Origin: Saposhnikovia divaricata
Lineage: Eukaryota > Streptophyta > Magnoliopsida > Apiales > Apiaceae
Length of the DNA stretch: 64,000 nt
Direction of reading: 5' to 3'
NCBI GenBank assembly: GCA_036435485.1
Contig: CM071600.1
Location: 53,131,546-53,195,545 of the forward strand
Shown: piece by piece, positions 32,476 to 43,823 of the stretch
Layout of the letters: every line of letters begins with the position of its first letter
Numbering within the stretch: the first letter of the stretch is position 1
Program-made: the position numbers and the translations under genes
The notes under the pieces: model-generated
The model's database searches: none
What the model was told of the DNA's origin: nothing
The model's input: the letters and a program-made list of their open reading frames with translations, nothing else

Positions 32476-32766
32476 ATGGCTTTCAACCCAAATCTTCATA
32501 TGAACCCTAGCTTTTGGTTCATTACCACTGAGAAGTTCTTTACTCTTGATGATCAGGAGCAAGTGAACTATCTCTTAGAAGAGATGACTTTTCTCATCAA
32601 GTTAAATATGGTTAATCTTAACCCAGATGATTTCCACAAATCTCCTCTAAAACATCTACCAGTTGGATACAATCCTCCTATAATCTCTTCACTCCTTGAG
32701 GATGAAGAATTTGGTGAAGAGTCTGAGGTTGATTTTGATGGAGATGCTATTCATCTTCTTCAATAA
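32476..32766 (+). CDS. Small antisense ORF within SIRE (96 aa), function unknown
   Basis: On the plus strand, against all other SIRE genes, in the region between RNase H and the env-like ORF. It has the layout of a compact plant gene: TATAAAAG at 32413, a pyrimidine-rich leader (TTCTTTTCTCTTTCTATC), an ATG in a good context (ATCATGGCT), 96 codons, TAA at 32764-32766, then an AT-rich 3' flank with ATTAATGAAAATACAAG near 32955. The protein (MAFNPNLHMNPSFWFITTEK...) has an aromatic N-terminus, a helical middle (LDDQEQVNYLLEEMTFLIKL) and an acidic tail (EDEEFGEESEVDFDGD). It has stayed open although the surrounding SIRE gag-pol has many stops. I do not recognise the family; antisense ORFs have been reported in some plant Ty3/Gypsy lineages. 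An upstream in-frame ATG at 32434 would give 110 aa. Confidence 0.65.
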   Translation: MAFNPNLHMNPSFWFITTEKFFTLDDQEQVNYLLEEMTFLIKLNMVNLNPDDFHKSPLKHLPVGYNPPIISSLLEDEEFGEESEVDFDGDAIHLLQ

Positions 32767-33360
32767 GCATGAAGATGAGTCAGTTGCTCTCATTCAAGTC
32801 ACCCAGACAAGGAATTCATTCTTGAGATGCTCCTTGTCCTGAAGTCGATCGTTGAAGATTGAAGCAGCAACAACTTTAGACAAGAATAGAATTATCAGTA
32901 GTAGTTAGACAAAAATAAGAATTATATTTCATTTTCATGTATGTAATGCTTTTGATTAATGAAAATACAAGTTTTCTTAATATCTACTTGTCTATCGTTG
33001 TTTATTGACTGTCATGAATAATGATATAAATTATCAGTATGTATGTAATAAAACTTGCTAACATAGACTTAACAAAACTCAGAATTGAACAACCAAATAA
33101 CATGAACTTCAGAATTTGAAACAGTAAGACACACAAATTTCACAATCCTGATACTAACGATACAATCCTGATGTCAATACTGATGACGTCAGCATACTGA
33201 TAGCAATCCTGATGCTTATTAACAAGTCTATCATACTATAATTTATCAAAGTAAAGTGTTACAACTTAAGCATTTAACAATCAAGTATAGATCCTGACAA
33301 AAATATCAAGTTCTATAAGCTGAAACAACATACCTTGCTACTTGTGCAGATGTTAAAGAT
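32767..33360. other. SIRE non-coding spacer downstream of pol
   Basis: AT-rich; contains several ATCCTGATG/ATCAGGAT words (33140-33215), like those in SIRE U3. On the plus strand it would be the 3' UTR of the antisense ORF. No other ORF. Confidence 0.5.
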
Positions 33361-33986
33361 CTAAAAATTTAACATTCCTAACTCACTAACCAATCTAATG
33401 AATGTAGCCTCATCAAGTGGTTTAGTTAGAATATCTGCAAGTTGTTTGTCAGTAGGAACAAAATGGAGTTCCACAGTACCATTTTCAATATGTTCTCTAA
33501 TAAAATGATACCTGACATCAATGTGCTTGGTCCTTGAGTGTTGAACTGGATTTTCTGCAATTTTGATAGCACTAGTATTATCACAAAACATAGGAATATT
33601 ACTAAGTGTCATACCATAATCCTTCAACTGATTTCTTATCCAAAGGAGTTGAGCACAACAACTGCCTGTTACAATGTATTTAGCTTCTGCAGATGAGGTT
33701 GAAACTGATTGCTGCTTCTTGCTTGCCCAAGAAATCAATCTGTTTCCCAAGAATTGACATGTACCTGTAGTGCTTTTCCTGTCTATTTTACACCCTGCAT
33801 AATCAGAGTCTGAATAGCCAATTAGGGAGAAATCAGATTCTCTTGGATACCATAAACCAAGATTTGGAGTTCCTTTGAGATATCTAAAAATTCTCTTCAC
33901 AACAATTAAATGAGATTCCTTAGGATCACTTTGGAATCTAGCACATAAACAGGTAGAGAACATTATATCTGGTCTACTTGCAGTTA
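33361..33986 (-). pseudogene. SIRE RT C-terminus and RNase H
   Basis: Continues the SIRE polyprotein after the Copia-2 insertion: TASRPDIMFSTCLCARFQ, then a Copia RNase H with YSDSDYAGCKIDRKSTTG, SWASKKQQSVSTSSAEAKYI, the DNTSAIKIAENPVQH block and HIDVRYHFIREHIENG, ending ILTKPLDEATFIRLVSELGM before the stop at 33361. The RNase H itself has no stop or frameshift. Its upstream half is at 42680-43823. Confidence 0.92.
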
Positions 33987-33991
33987 ATTAT

Positions 33992-35541
33992 TGAAGGGTT
34001 TCGAGCATCAAACGTAGCGGAAATCAATAATAAAAACAATAAAATCGAAACCCAATCGCAGGATCCATGCAAAACAAGACAGTTAATTCGTAGTTATGAA
34101 CGTTTACCTTAAAACGAAGCTTTAACAGTTGATGACAGATGGAGGTCCAAAGCAACTTGAATCACCACGCATCCCGCTCTCGCGATCTACGCTCTACCGG
34201 TATCCACACGAACGCTTTTCTCGAAGGATTGATGTGTACTAGCACCCGAAAACTGCTTCTCTCTCTATCTTCTTTATCTCTCTCAAGAACGGCTAGGGTT
34301 TTGTAAAACTTGTATATCCATGTAAAATCAGCCATAAAGAGATATATATATAGAGAGAGAAGAGAATTAGTTTTCTAATTATAATCCAATTATAATTAAT
34401 ACTAATCCGAAATTCCAATTTATTATTTAATTAAGTCTCACTTAATTAATTAATAACTAATTTCGGAATTAGTTAAAGTAATTCCATTTTTTCTATTTAA
34501 TTAATTAATTAAGTCAAACTTAATTAACATTATAAATAGAACAAATTACTTATTTAATTTAAATTTATAATTTAAATTATTTTTCCTTCAAGCGTTCTTT
34601 GTGTGTGACCCTATAGGTTATTATTACGTTGGCAACAATTTTAATATCTAATTAAAATTGTAAACAATAAGCGGCATCTAATAATACATCATTGCTACCC
34701 AAGTAATAATAATTAACTGGTGATCCATTTAAACCTTTCGTGATTAATGTTTCCGTGTAATATAATCCCTTTAACCATATATTATAGATTAAACTCGAGG
34801 CATGTAATTAGTCATCCTCTTCAACGTTTAATCCGGGTTTCCTTGATCAATGAGTAGATTATTAAAAACAAATCGATATTTGAGCATGGCCATGCATTTT
34901 CATAATCTCACTCAATCAAGAGGCCAATAATATCTCTCCTAATAATAGGAGGGTTAAATCCTTTATCTATCATTCATATTTCTCATACGTCTCATAATAT
35001 ACCCGATGTACACTTTTATCATCACCCGGTCAAAGGTAACATTTAATGTAGTCAAAGTATATTAATCCTCGTATAGAAATATAATGATCTCAAGTCTAAG
35101 GATCATTACACCATTATCACTGTGAGTCTTTCTAATGACATTATCAACATGTAGAAACTCACCGTGGGTCAATCCAGTGTCATGTAGAATATTACATGCA
35201 CCTATGTTCTTGACTTTAGTATCACTATACCTATGACCAATGAGATGTGGTCATCAGTCAACAAACATACTAATCTTTATGCATTATAATTGTCCCATAT
35301 TATTAATGCTCAATTAGGGTTATTTAGGAATATAAACACTATTCATATAATCTCACTTTTAAGTCACATACTTAAAGATATAGAATACATGTTACATATT
35401 ACAAGGACATTTATTATTCTAATATTTATTTCGTAGTAAATAAAGACATAATAAATCAATATAGAAATAATCGTTGGAACATAACAAAATAGTCTTTCCT
35501 AGAAGCACAACTACATTGTCTCTAGGGCACTAACACTATCA
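33992..35541 (-). repeat. Copia-2 3' LTR
   Basis: Pairs with 41134-42679. Contains many TTAATTAA stretches (34420-34570), a TATATATATAGAGAGAG stretch near 34345, and a GGGTTTCGAGCATCAAACG terminus. No ORF. Confidence 0.95.
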
Positions 35542-35555
35542 ATCTCCCACTTGCA
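35542..35555 (-). promoter_or_regulatory. Polypurine tract of Copia-2
   Basis: The minus strand reads TGCAAGTGGGAGAT immediately before the LTR start TGATAGTG. Confidence 0.88.
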
Positions 35556-35573
35556 CTAGAGCCAATCGACCAT

Positions 35574-36365
35574 TTATCTAATACTCATGGAACTAGTGTG
35601 ACCTTCGTGCTTCTGCTGCGACAAAGCCTTGGTCAGTGGCTCCGCAACATTATCATTAATATGCACTTTACATTTATGTATATCTCCTTGATCATTAATC
35701 TCATTAATAAGGTGATATCGCCTAAGTAAGTTCTCAACCAACCTTCTTGGTTGCTTCGCAAGCATCAATATACTCAGCCTCCATTGTAGAATCATTTACT
35801 GTGAGCTATCCCAGCTTACAACACTTCTATTTAGACAAATACCAAATCCAGACTGGGACACAGAATCGTCCCTATCTGTCTGGAAACTAGCATTAGTGTA
35901 ACCTCTTACAACCAGCTTCTCATCTCCTCCGTATATCAAGAACGAATCTTCAGTCCGTTTAAGGTACTTAAGAATATTCTTGACAGCTATCCAGTGACCC
36001 TCACCTGGATTAGACTGGTATCTGCTCATCATGCTTAAAGCATACGAGACATCAGGACGAGTACATATCATTGCACACATTATAGAACCAATTGCCGAAG
36101 CATATGGTACTTGATTCATACGGTCTTTATCATCTAATGATTTAGGACAGTTTCCCTTTGAGATCACTATCCCATGAGACACCGGGACATAGCCCTTCTT
36201 TGCCTCTTGCATCCCAAAACGATGCAACACTTTGTCAATGTATGTACTCTGACCCAAACCCATTAATCTTTTAGATCTATCTCTATAGATCCTGATCCCT
36301 AAGATATAGGTAGCATCGCCTAAGTCTTTCATCGAGAAACTTTTTCCCAACCAAGTCTTCACAGC
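35574..36365 (-). pseudogene. Copia-2 RT C-terminus and RNase H
   Basis: Same frame as the RT part, continuing after the TAG at 36366-36368. Blocks: AVKTWLGKSFSMKDLGDATYILGI, YIDKVLHRFGM, VPYASAIGSIMCAMICTRPDVSYALSMMSRYQSNPG, then RNase H with GYTNASFQTDRDDSVSQSG and VVSWDSSQ, a stop near 35796, and a degenerate end (QPRRLVENLLRRYHLINEI, VAEPLTKALSQQKHEGH). The usual D in the first RNase H motif (SDASFQ-like) reads N in GYTNASFQ. Several in-frame stops; non-functional. Confidence 0.85.
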
Positions 36366-37379
36366 CTATAGAGAAGGAATGTCATTCCCTATTAGTAATA
36401 TGTCATCTACATATAATACTAGGAATGCCACATGGCTCCCACTAACCTTCTTATAAAAACACGACTCATCCTCATTTTGTATGAAGCCAAACTCTTTGAC
36501 TGTTTCATCAAAACGGATGTTCCATCTCCTTGAGGCCTGCTTCAATCCATAAATGGATCGTCGCAACTTACAAACCATTCTAGCAAACCTTGAATCGACA
36601 AAACCCTGAGATTGTGTCATGTACACATCCTCTTCTAAGCTCCCATTTAAGAAAGCAGTCTTGACATCCATTTGCCAGATCTCATAGTCATAATAAGCTG
36701 CTATCGTAAGCAAAATCCTGATGGATTTGACCATAGCTACCGGTGAGAAAGTTTCATCATAGTCAATACCATGAATTTGCTTAAAACCTTTCGCTACTAG
36801 TCTTGCCTTGTAGGTCTGTAAATTTCCATCCATGTCGGTTTTCTTTTTGAAAACCCACTTGCACTCTTTGGGTTTTACCCCATCCGGTGGTGCAACCAAA
36901 GTCCACACTTGGTTTTCATACATGGAATCCATCTCAGATTTCATGGCCTCCAGCCATCTCTCAGAATCTGGACTGTTCATAGAATCCTTGTAGGTGAGAG
37001 GTTCATAATCATCTATAAGCATTACATCGCCACTTTGAGACAGGAGAAATCCATAATATCTCTCTGGCTCCTGGCGAATCCTACTAGATCTACGAACAAC
37101 CTGTGTTTCTTGAGCAGTATTGTTCTCAACATCTTGAGTCTCATTCTGCTCATGTTCCAACTCTGGTTCAACATTATCTTGTAGTTCTCGATCCTTATCG
37201 AGGTCTATCGTCCTCCCACTATTTTTCTTAGAAAGCAGTTCTCTATCTAGAAACATAGCCGTTTGAGAAACAAACATTTTGTTCTCAGAAGGTTTATAGA
37301 AATAATACCCTTTAGTTTCTAATGGGTATCCTACAAAATTACATTTATCTGATTTCGGTCCTAGCTTATTAGAGACCAA
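36366..37379 (-). pseudogene. Copia-2 integrase C-terminus and RT N-terminal half
   Basis: 337 codons: integrase tail (NKLGPKSDKCNFVGYPLETK, GYYFYKPSENKMFVSQTAMFL), a linker with the RRSSRIRQEPERY motif, then RT with WLEAMKSEMDSMYENQVW, CKWVFKKKTD, the catalytic QMDVKTAFLNGSL, LRRSIYGLKQASRRWN and YVDDILLIGND. Ends at a TAG (36366-36368) where relatives have Gln (NDIPSL*AVK). Confidence 0.9.
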
Positions 37380-38150
37380 ACGCTTTGCATCCCCAAACTT
37401 TCATAAATGACATGCTATTACGTTTATCAGTCCATATCTCATATGGTGTCTTTTTAACCGATTTTGAAGGAACTCGGTTTAATGTTTGTGCAGCCATTTC
37501 TAGGGCACCCCATAAACTGATGGAAGATCCGCATGACTCATCATCAATCGCACTATGTCCAACAAGGTACGATTTCTCCTTTCAGACACCCCATTCACTA
37601 TGGTGTTCCAGGAGGAGTGAGTTGTGATACAATACCACACTCCTTTAGGAAATTCTTAAATTTCTAGCTTAAGTATTCTCCCCCACAATCAGATCGTAGA
37701 GTTTTAATACTTTTGCCTATTTGCTTTTCAACTTCAGCCTTATACTCTTTGAATTTTTCAAACGATTCGGATTTGTTCTTCAAAAGATACATATATCCGA
37801 ATCATCAGTAAAGGTTATGAAATAATAAAAGCCACCTCTTGCCATCGTACGCATTGGACCACATACATCACTATGTATCAATTCCAATCGTTTAGTGGCC
37901 CTCTCACCTTGTCCGGTAAAAGAAGCTTTAGTCATTTTGCCAATGAGACATGGTTCACATTCCTCGTATGATTCGAAATCAAACTTATCCATGTATCCAT
38001 CCTTATGTAACTTGGAAATGCGATTCTCATTTTTATGGCCTAAACGACAGTGCCAGAGGTATGTTTGATTTGAGTCATTTGTCTTAAGACGTTTATTATT
38101 TATGTTATAGAAGGAGTATCAAGATCAAGAACATATAAACCATTATACAA
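37380..38150 (-). pseudogene. Copia-2 integrase core, degenerate
   Basis: HCRLGHKNENRISKLHKDGYM and CEPCLIGKMTKASFTGQGER give the HHCC zinc finger, then LELIHSDVCGPM with the first catalytic Asp (37780-37992 segment) and ITFTDD. The middle (SDCGGEYLS, NGVSERRNRTLLD) survives at 37.55-37.70 kb but is split by stops and a frameshift. Non-functional. Confidence 0.82.
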
Positions 38151-38292
38151 ACGTGCAACCCCATAGGTAACATTATTTAATGAAAACGAACAACCATTGT
38201 TCTGAATCAAAAACGAAAAACCAATCTTGTCCAAACAAGAAATGGAAATAATGTTTCTGCAAATCACGGGCACGTAAAATAGTTCTCAAGTT

Positions 38293-38580
38293 CTAAATAA
38301 GCCCAGTGGGCAATGATAAATAATAAGTCCCTATAGCTAAGGCAGCAACCTTTGCTCCATTGCCAACACGTAGGTCGACTTCTCCTTTCGCCAAAGTTCT
38401 ACTCCTTCGAAGTTCCTTCACATTTATACGAATGTGAGAACCACATCCAGTATCTAATACCCATGATGTAGAAGTAGACAAATTGACTTCTATAACACAA
38501 ATACATGAATCAGAAATCTGAACATCTTTCAGTTTCTTTAGATCCTCCAATTAATTTTGACAGTTTCTCTTCCTTTCACC
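38293..38580 (-). pseudogene. Copia-2 protease, fused to a gag remnant
   Basis: VNLSTSTSWVLDTGCGSHI carries the retropepsin active site D-T-G. It is preceded by LEDLKKLKDVQ, which in related elements follows the CCHC knuckle; the knuckle is missing. Ends at a stop (38293) within RALAIGTYYLSL-type sequence. Confidence 0.85.
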
Positions 38581-38696
38581 CTATTTACACGCATACAAGG
38601 TCTTGCTTGTATCAAATTTCTCTTGACGAGCCTATCTTCAAACATATGTTTAAGGTGCTCGATCATGATATAAGAATCAAAATTCTCATGTTGTTT

Positions 38697-38972
38697 CTAC
38701 AGCTTAGGACTCATAGTCGCAAGCATCAAACAGGTGACATCGGTGACATCATCCAAATGCTTCTGACAAGCATTTCGTTGAGTCTCCGTTGCACCTTCAG
38801 AAAGAGGTCCAGGTCGAGGAATATTAATGACATAGAGCTTTCGCTCTTGCCTGAGGACAATCCTCAAATTCCTTAGCCAATATAGGAAGTTAGTTCCTGT
38901 CAACTTGTCCTTCTCAAGGACTGATCGTACAGAGAAGTTATTTGAGTTGTTTGCCTTTTCGAATTTGTACAA
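38697..38972 (-). pseudogene. Copia-2 gag N-terminal remnant
   Basis: About 90 codons (MYKFEKANNSNNFSVRSVLEK...) with DKLTGTNFLYWLRNLRIVLRQERKLYV, the standard Copia Gag start, and MLATMSPKL before a stop. Short stop-ridden pieces follow to 38580 and then the protease region. About 150 residues expected between them, including the CCHC nucleocapsid, are absent, so this copy carries an internal gag deletion. Confidence 0.85.
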
Positions 38973-40597
38973 TGTTAAAATGCATAAAATAATTAGTCTA
39001 CAGAATTATTAAATTATGTTCAAGTGACTATTCATATATATTCAAAATATATATCTCCCACTATTTTTATCAAATTAATAGCCCTACCTATCAATTCGGA
39101 AAAGTTTCTCTAAACCTTTCTAGTGAGCCAAGATCCATATTTCATCCCTTTTAAGGTCAGCTTTGGCTTTTCTCCTTAAAATGATTATTTAGGTAGACAA
39201 CATTTGCCAATTATATCATATATAACTCTTGGATAGTTTGGTAGAACAACATTTGTTCACATAACAACATTTGTTCCTATTTATTCAATAAATCTTACCA
39301 AACTCTATGCTTCTAAGTTCACAATCCTATTGTGGTCACTTAGTTAAGTCGAACCCAAAGGTCTAACAGTTGAGTATCAATAACTTACTCGATCGCGCCT
39401 TACCACGATAAACGAGGGCACTCCGCTTTGGCGCACCTACCCTTTGTCGATCTAGGTCTTGACGAGTGTTTCCCATTTGGAAGGCATCTTAAACTTAATA
39501 TTTTTTTTTAGGGGTTTGTTAATTAAAATGACCATGATCCCATCATAAAGAGATTCCTAATTTTCCTTGAATTAAATACTTCAAATCAATATTCACCAAT
39601 GGTTTGATTTCCAGGTTGTTGGAGGAGTCACAAACGGCCTCACTTAATATCCAACTTCCTTACAGGTATGACCCGTTTTTGACAAAATCTCCCCATATCG
39701 AAGTAATTGAAAATTCGTATTTAATTCCGTGTTTCATAAACACAGAAATCTCATAGTCGTTATTTTTAATTTTAAAATCTCGAGTCGTTACAGATTTTAT
39801 CTTGTTTAAGCAGGCATGACATGGGTGATGTATCTAATACATTCAATCATACATGATTAATCTAATTAAAGCACGCATCTCTATGTATTCTACACATACA
39901 TTCATACATCATATGTAAAGTGCAGTATGTAAACGTGATTGGTTATGGCCTTTATCCTATATGATCCTTTCAAGCTAATGAAAGGATCAAGGTCAATCTA
40001 TGGTGGTAAAAACATAAATACAGTTACATGTCTTCATTCTTCTTGTCTTCTTGGATCGCCTCCTTGCTTGCTTGTCTTCATGTCTTCATGTACATTACAT
40101 AAACAAAACAAATATACTAATGTAATTACAAGGAGAACTCGAGTTACATTCGAGATTTAATCATTACAAGGAATGACGACATGCAAGTCGTATTTAGGAA
40201 CCAAACCATAAACAAAAACCTCTATTCTATGGGTCTCAAGGCCATAACCATCCACCATGCTCAAGTAACAATTAAAGAACATGTCATATTATCTAATCAT
40301 GTTAAACGATATCATATTTCAGATGATCCAATCAAAGAAATCAGATAACGCAAAAATAAGAAAATCAGAATCAAATTCTGAATACAATAAATCGCCGTTT
40401 TCAGTCACTAAACGTCGTCAAACGCCTTACAACCGAGTCGATGATAGCTTAGCTCTCAGTTTTGTTCAGACGCTCGTTTCCAGTCAGAAAACACATATCG
40501 TTTGCGAAAATCGGACACTGGACACAGATTTCAACGAATCTTAACAGCGTATACAGAAATCGTATCGTATACAATCCCCATATCAAGAAAAACATTA

Positions 40598-40645
<48 letters not shown>

Positions 40646-41118
40646 CGTCATCAACATATCATATCCAATATGATCATATAAGTTATAACTCATAAAACGA
40701 TTTTTAGAAAATCAGAATCAAATTCTGAAAACCATAAATCGCTGTTTACAGGCAGTAAAATACGTCAAACGGCTTACAGATGCGAACCTGACTATGTCAG
40801 TCTTGCTCAGTGGCCCGATTCCAGTCAGAAAACATATCTCGTTTGCGTAAATCGGACACAGTACGCAAATTTCACTAAATTTGCACAATTTTTCGAAAAT
40901 CGTATCGTATACAATCTCCAAAAATAAGAACAAGCATGTATCATATACACTCAGCAATTTATACAATCATCCCATGATTATAAAATCCAATAATATATCA
41001 TATGTTCAAAACATATACATACACATCTCGTATAATCACAAAAACATGGCAAATCACATACATACTTATATACACCAAAACTGTTAAACACATAACCGAA
41101 TTAAAAGCGTTTTTCAAG
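38973..41118 (-). other. Copia-2 leader, unusually long (2.1 kb)
   Basis: No coding potential on the minus strand. It holds an imperfect duplication of about 230 bp: 40361-40590 and 40705-40938 share TCAGAATCAAATTCTGAA, TCCAGTCAGAAAACA, ATCGGACAC and AAAATCGTATCGTATACAAT. An AT microsatellite (40597-40641) lies between the two copies. Confidence 0.7.
40361..40938. repeat. Duplicated 230-bp block around an AT microsatellite
   Basis: Copies at 40361-40590 and 40705-40938, separated by about 45 bp of AT repeat and 60 bp of AT-rich DNA. Divergence is visible, so the duplication is older than the insertion or decayed fast. Confidence 0.75.
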
Positions 41119-41133
41119 TAGCTCTGATGCCAT
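41119..41133 (-). promoter_or_regulatory. Primer binding site of Copia-2
   Basis: The minus strand reads ATGGCATCAGAGCTACTTG next to the LTR end: an initiator-Met tRNA site with one change (TGGCATC instead of TGGTATC). Confidence 0.85.
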
Positions 41134-42679
41134 TGAAGGGTTTCGAGCATCAAACGTAGCGGAAATCAATAATAAAAACAATAAAATTGAAACCCAATCG
41201 CAGGATCCATGCAAAACAAGACGTTTAATTCGTAGTTATGAACGTTTACCTTAAAACGAAGCTTTAACAATTGATGACAGATGGAGGTCCAAAGCAACTT
41301 GAATCACCACGCATCCCGCTCTCGCGATCTACGCTCTACCGGTATCCACACGAACGCTTTTCTCGAAGGATTGATGTGTACTAGCACCCGAAAACTGCTT
41401 CTCTCTCTATCTTCTTTATCTCTCTCAAGAACGGCTAGGGTTTTGTAAAACTTGTATATCCATGTAAAATCAGCCATAAAGAGATATATATAGAGAGAAG
41501 AGAATTAGTTTTCTAATTATAATCCAATTATAATTAATACTAATCCGAAATTCCAATTTATTATTTAATTAAGTCTCACTTAATTAATTAATAACTAATT
41601 TCGGAATTAGTTAAAGTAATTCCATTTTTTCTATTTAATTAATTAATTAAGTCAAACTTAATTAACATTATAAATAGAACAAATTACTTAGTTAATTTAA
41701 ATTCATAATTTAAATTATTTCTCCTTCAAGCGTTCTTTGTGTGTGACCCTATAGGTTATTATTACATTGGCAACAATTTTAATATCTAATTAAAATTGTA
41801 AACAATGAGCGGCATCAAGTAATACATCATTGCTACCCAAGTAATAATAATTAACTGGTGATCCAATTAAACCTTTCGTGATTAATGTTTCCCTGTAATA
41901 TAATCCCTTTAACCATATATTATAGATTAAACTCGAGGCATGTAATTAGTCATCCTCTTCAACGTTTAATCCGGGTTTCCTTGATCAATGAGTAAATTAT
42001 TAAAAACAAATCAATATTTGAGCATGACCATGCATTTTCATAATCTCACTCAATCAAGAGGCCAATAATATCTCTCCTAATAATAGGAGGGTTAAATCCT
42101 TTATCTATCATTCATATTTCTCATACGTCTCATAATATACCCGATGTACACTTTTATCATCACCCGGTCAAAGGTAACTTTTAATGTAGTCAAAGTATAT
42201 TAATCCTCGTATAGAAATATAATGATCTCAAGTCTAAGGATCATTACACCATTATCACTGTGAGTCTTTCTAATGACATTATCAACATGTAGAAACTCAC
42301 TGTGGGTCAATCCAGTGTCATGTAGAATATTACATGCACCTTTGTTCTTGGCTTTAGTATCACTATACCTATGACCAATGAGATGTGGTCATCAGTCAAC
42401 AAACATACTAATCTTTATGCATTATAATTGTCCCATATTATTAATGCTCGATTAGGGATATTTAGGAATATAAACACTATTCATATAATCTCACTTTTAA
42501 GTCACATACTTAAAGATATAGAATACATGTTACATATTCCAAGGACATTTATTTTTCTAATATTTATTTCGCAGTAAATAAAGACATAATAAATCAATAT
42601 AGAAATAATCGTTGGAACATAACAAAATAGTCTTTCCTAGAAGCACAACTACATTGTCTCTAGGGCACTAACACTATCA
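41134..42679 (-). repeat. Copia-2 5' LTR
   Basis: Pairs with 33992-35541; about 25 substitutions and two small indels by eye, for example two TA units fewer near 41490. Confidence 0.95.
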
Positions 42680-43823
42680 AATATAACAATGAACCTATCA
42701 TGCCTCTATAGCTAGTGTTATCAACACTCTTTCCCTTAGGATCAGAGTCTAGCTTAGTGGCTGTTGCCATGGGTGTCTTTGCAATTGCACAATTTTGAAA
42801 GTCAAACCTTTTTAAAATATCTTTGATATACTTTGACTGATTAATGAAAATACCAGTCTCAGTTTGTTTGACTTGAAAGCCTAAAAAGTAATTTAGTTCA
42901 CCCATCATGCTCATCTGATATTTAGATTGCATAAGCTTGCTAAACTTAGCACATAACTTTTCATTAGTAGAACCAAATATAATATCATCAACATAAACTT
43001 GAACTAAAAGCAAATCACCTTTTATCTTTCTAAAGAATAGAGTTTTGTCAATTGTACCTCTTGTGAAGCCATTTTCAAGAAGAAATTTAGACAAAGTCTC
43101 ATACCATGCTCTTGGTGCCTACTTCAGTCCATAGAGTGCCTTGTCAAGTTTGTAGACATGATTTGGAAACTTTGGATCAACAAAACCAAGTGGTTGTTCC
43201 ACATACACTTCCTCATCAAGCTTGCCATTTAGAAAAGCACTCTTTACATCCATCTGGTATACCTTGAATTTCGAATGAGCTGCAAATGCAAGAAACATTC
43301 TGATTGCTTCCAATCTTGCTACAGGTGCAAAGGTTTCATCATAGTCAATTCCTTCTTCCTGAGAATAACCCTTGGCTACCAGTCTTGATTTGTTTCTTAC
43401 AATCATACCAGATTCATCTAGCTTGTTTCTGAAAACCCATTTAGCACCAACAATAGATCTATCTTTAGGTCTTGGTACCAGTTTCCAAACTTTGTTCCTC
43501 TCAAATTCATTCAATTCTTCCTGCATTGCTATTACCCAATCAGGATCCTATAAGGCTTCTTCAACCTTCTTAGGTTCATTCTTTGAGAGAAAACAACTGT
43601 ACATGCATTCATTTTGAATTGATCTTCTAGTTCGAACACCACTATTTGGATCACCAATTATCAAATCCTCAGTATGATCCCTTGTCCATTTTCTAACAGG
43701 TGGTAGATTACTCCTGCTAGACCCTCCCCCTAAGTTAGTGGTATTTCTTGTAGAAGAACTTTCTCTACCTTCAAAAGCTCCCCCTTGATCAGTAGAATCA
43801 GTGGATTCAGTACTGCTGCTAGT
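42680..43823 (-). pseudogene. SIRE reverse transcriptase, N-terminal part, with stops
   Basis: One frame with TAG stops at 43548-43550 (EAL*DPDWV) and 43119-43121 (YGLK*APRAWY), both where Copia RTs usually have Gln. Blocks: MQEELNEFERNKVWKLV, GAKWVFRNKLDESG, YDETFAPVARLEAIR, catalytic YQMDVKSAFLNGKLDEEV, VYVDDIIFGSTN (YVDD), MSMMGELNYFLGFQVKQ and YRGMIGSLLY. It is then cut by Copia-2 (42679/42680), and the rest is at 33361-33986. Confidence 0.93.

Larger units (their letters stand above)
33992..42679 (-). mobile_element. Copia-2, decayed Copia element inserted in SIRE RT
   Basis: LTRs 33992-35541 (1550 bp) and 41134-42679 (1546 bp). In element sense they begin TGATAGTGTTAGTGCCC and end CGAAACCCTTCA. 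The target duplication is ATTAT (33987-33991) and AATAT (42680-42684), one base different. The SIRE RT frame is continuous on either side once one copy is discounted, which confirms the site. About 25 LTR differences. Gag lacks its nucleocapsid part and pol has several stops, so it is dead. Protein style (TSWVLDTGCGSHI, GYYFYKPSENK) suggests a Tork/TAR-like lineage; I am not sure of that. Confidence 0.93.
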
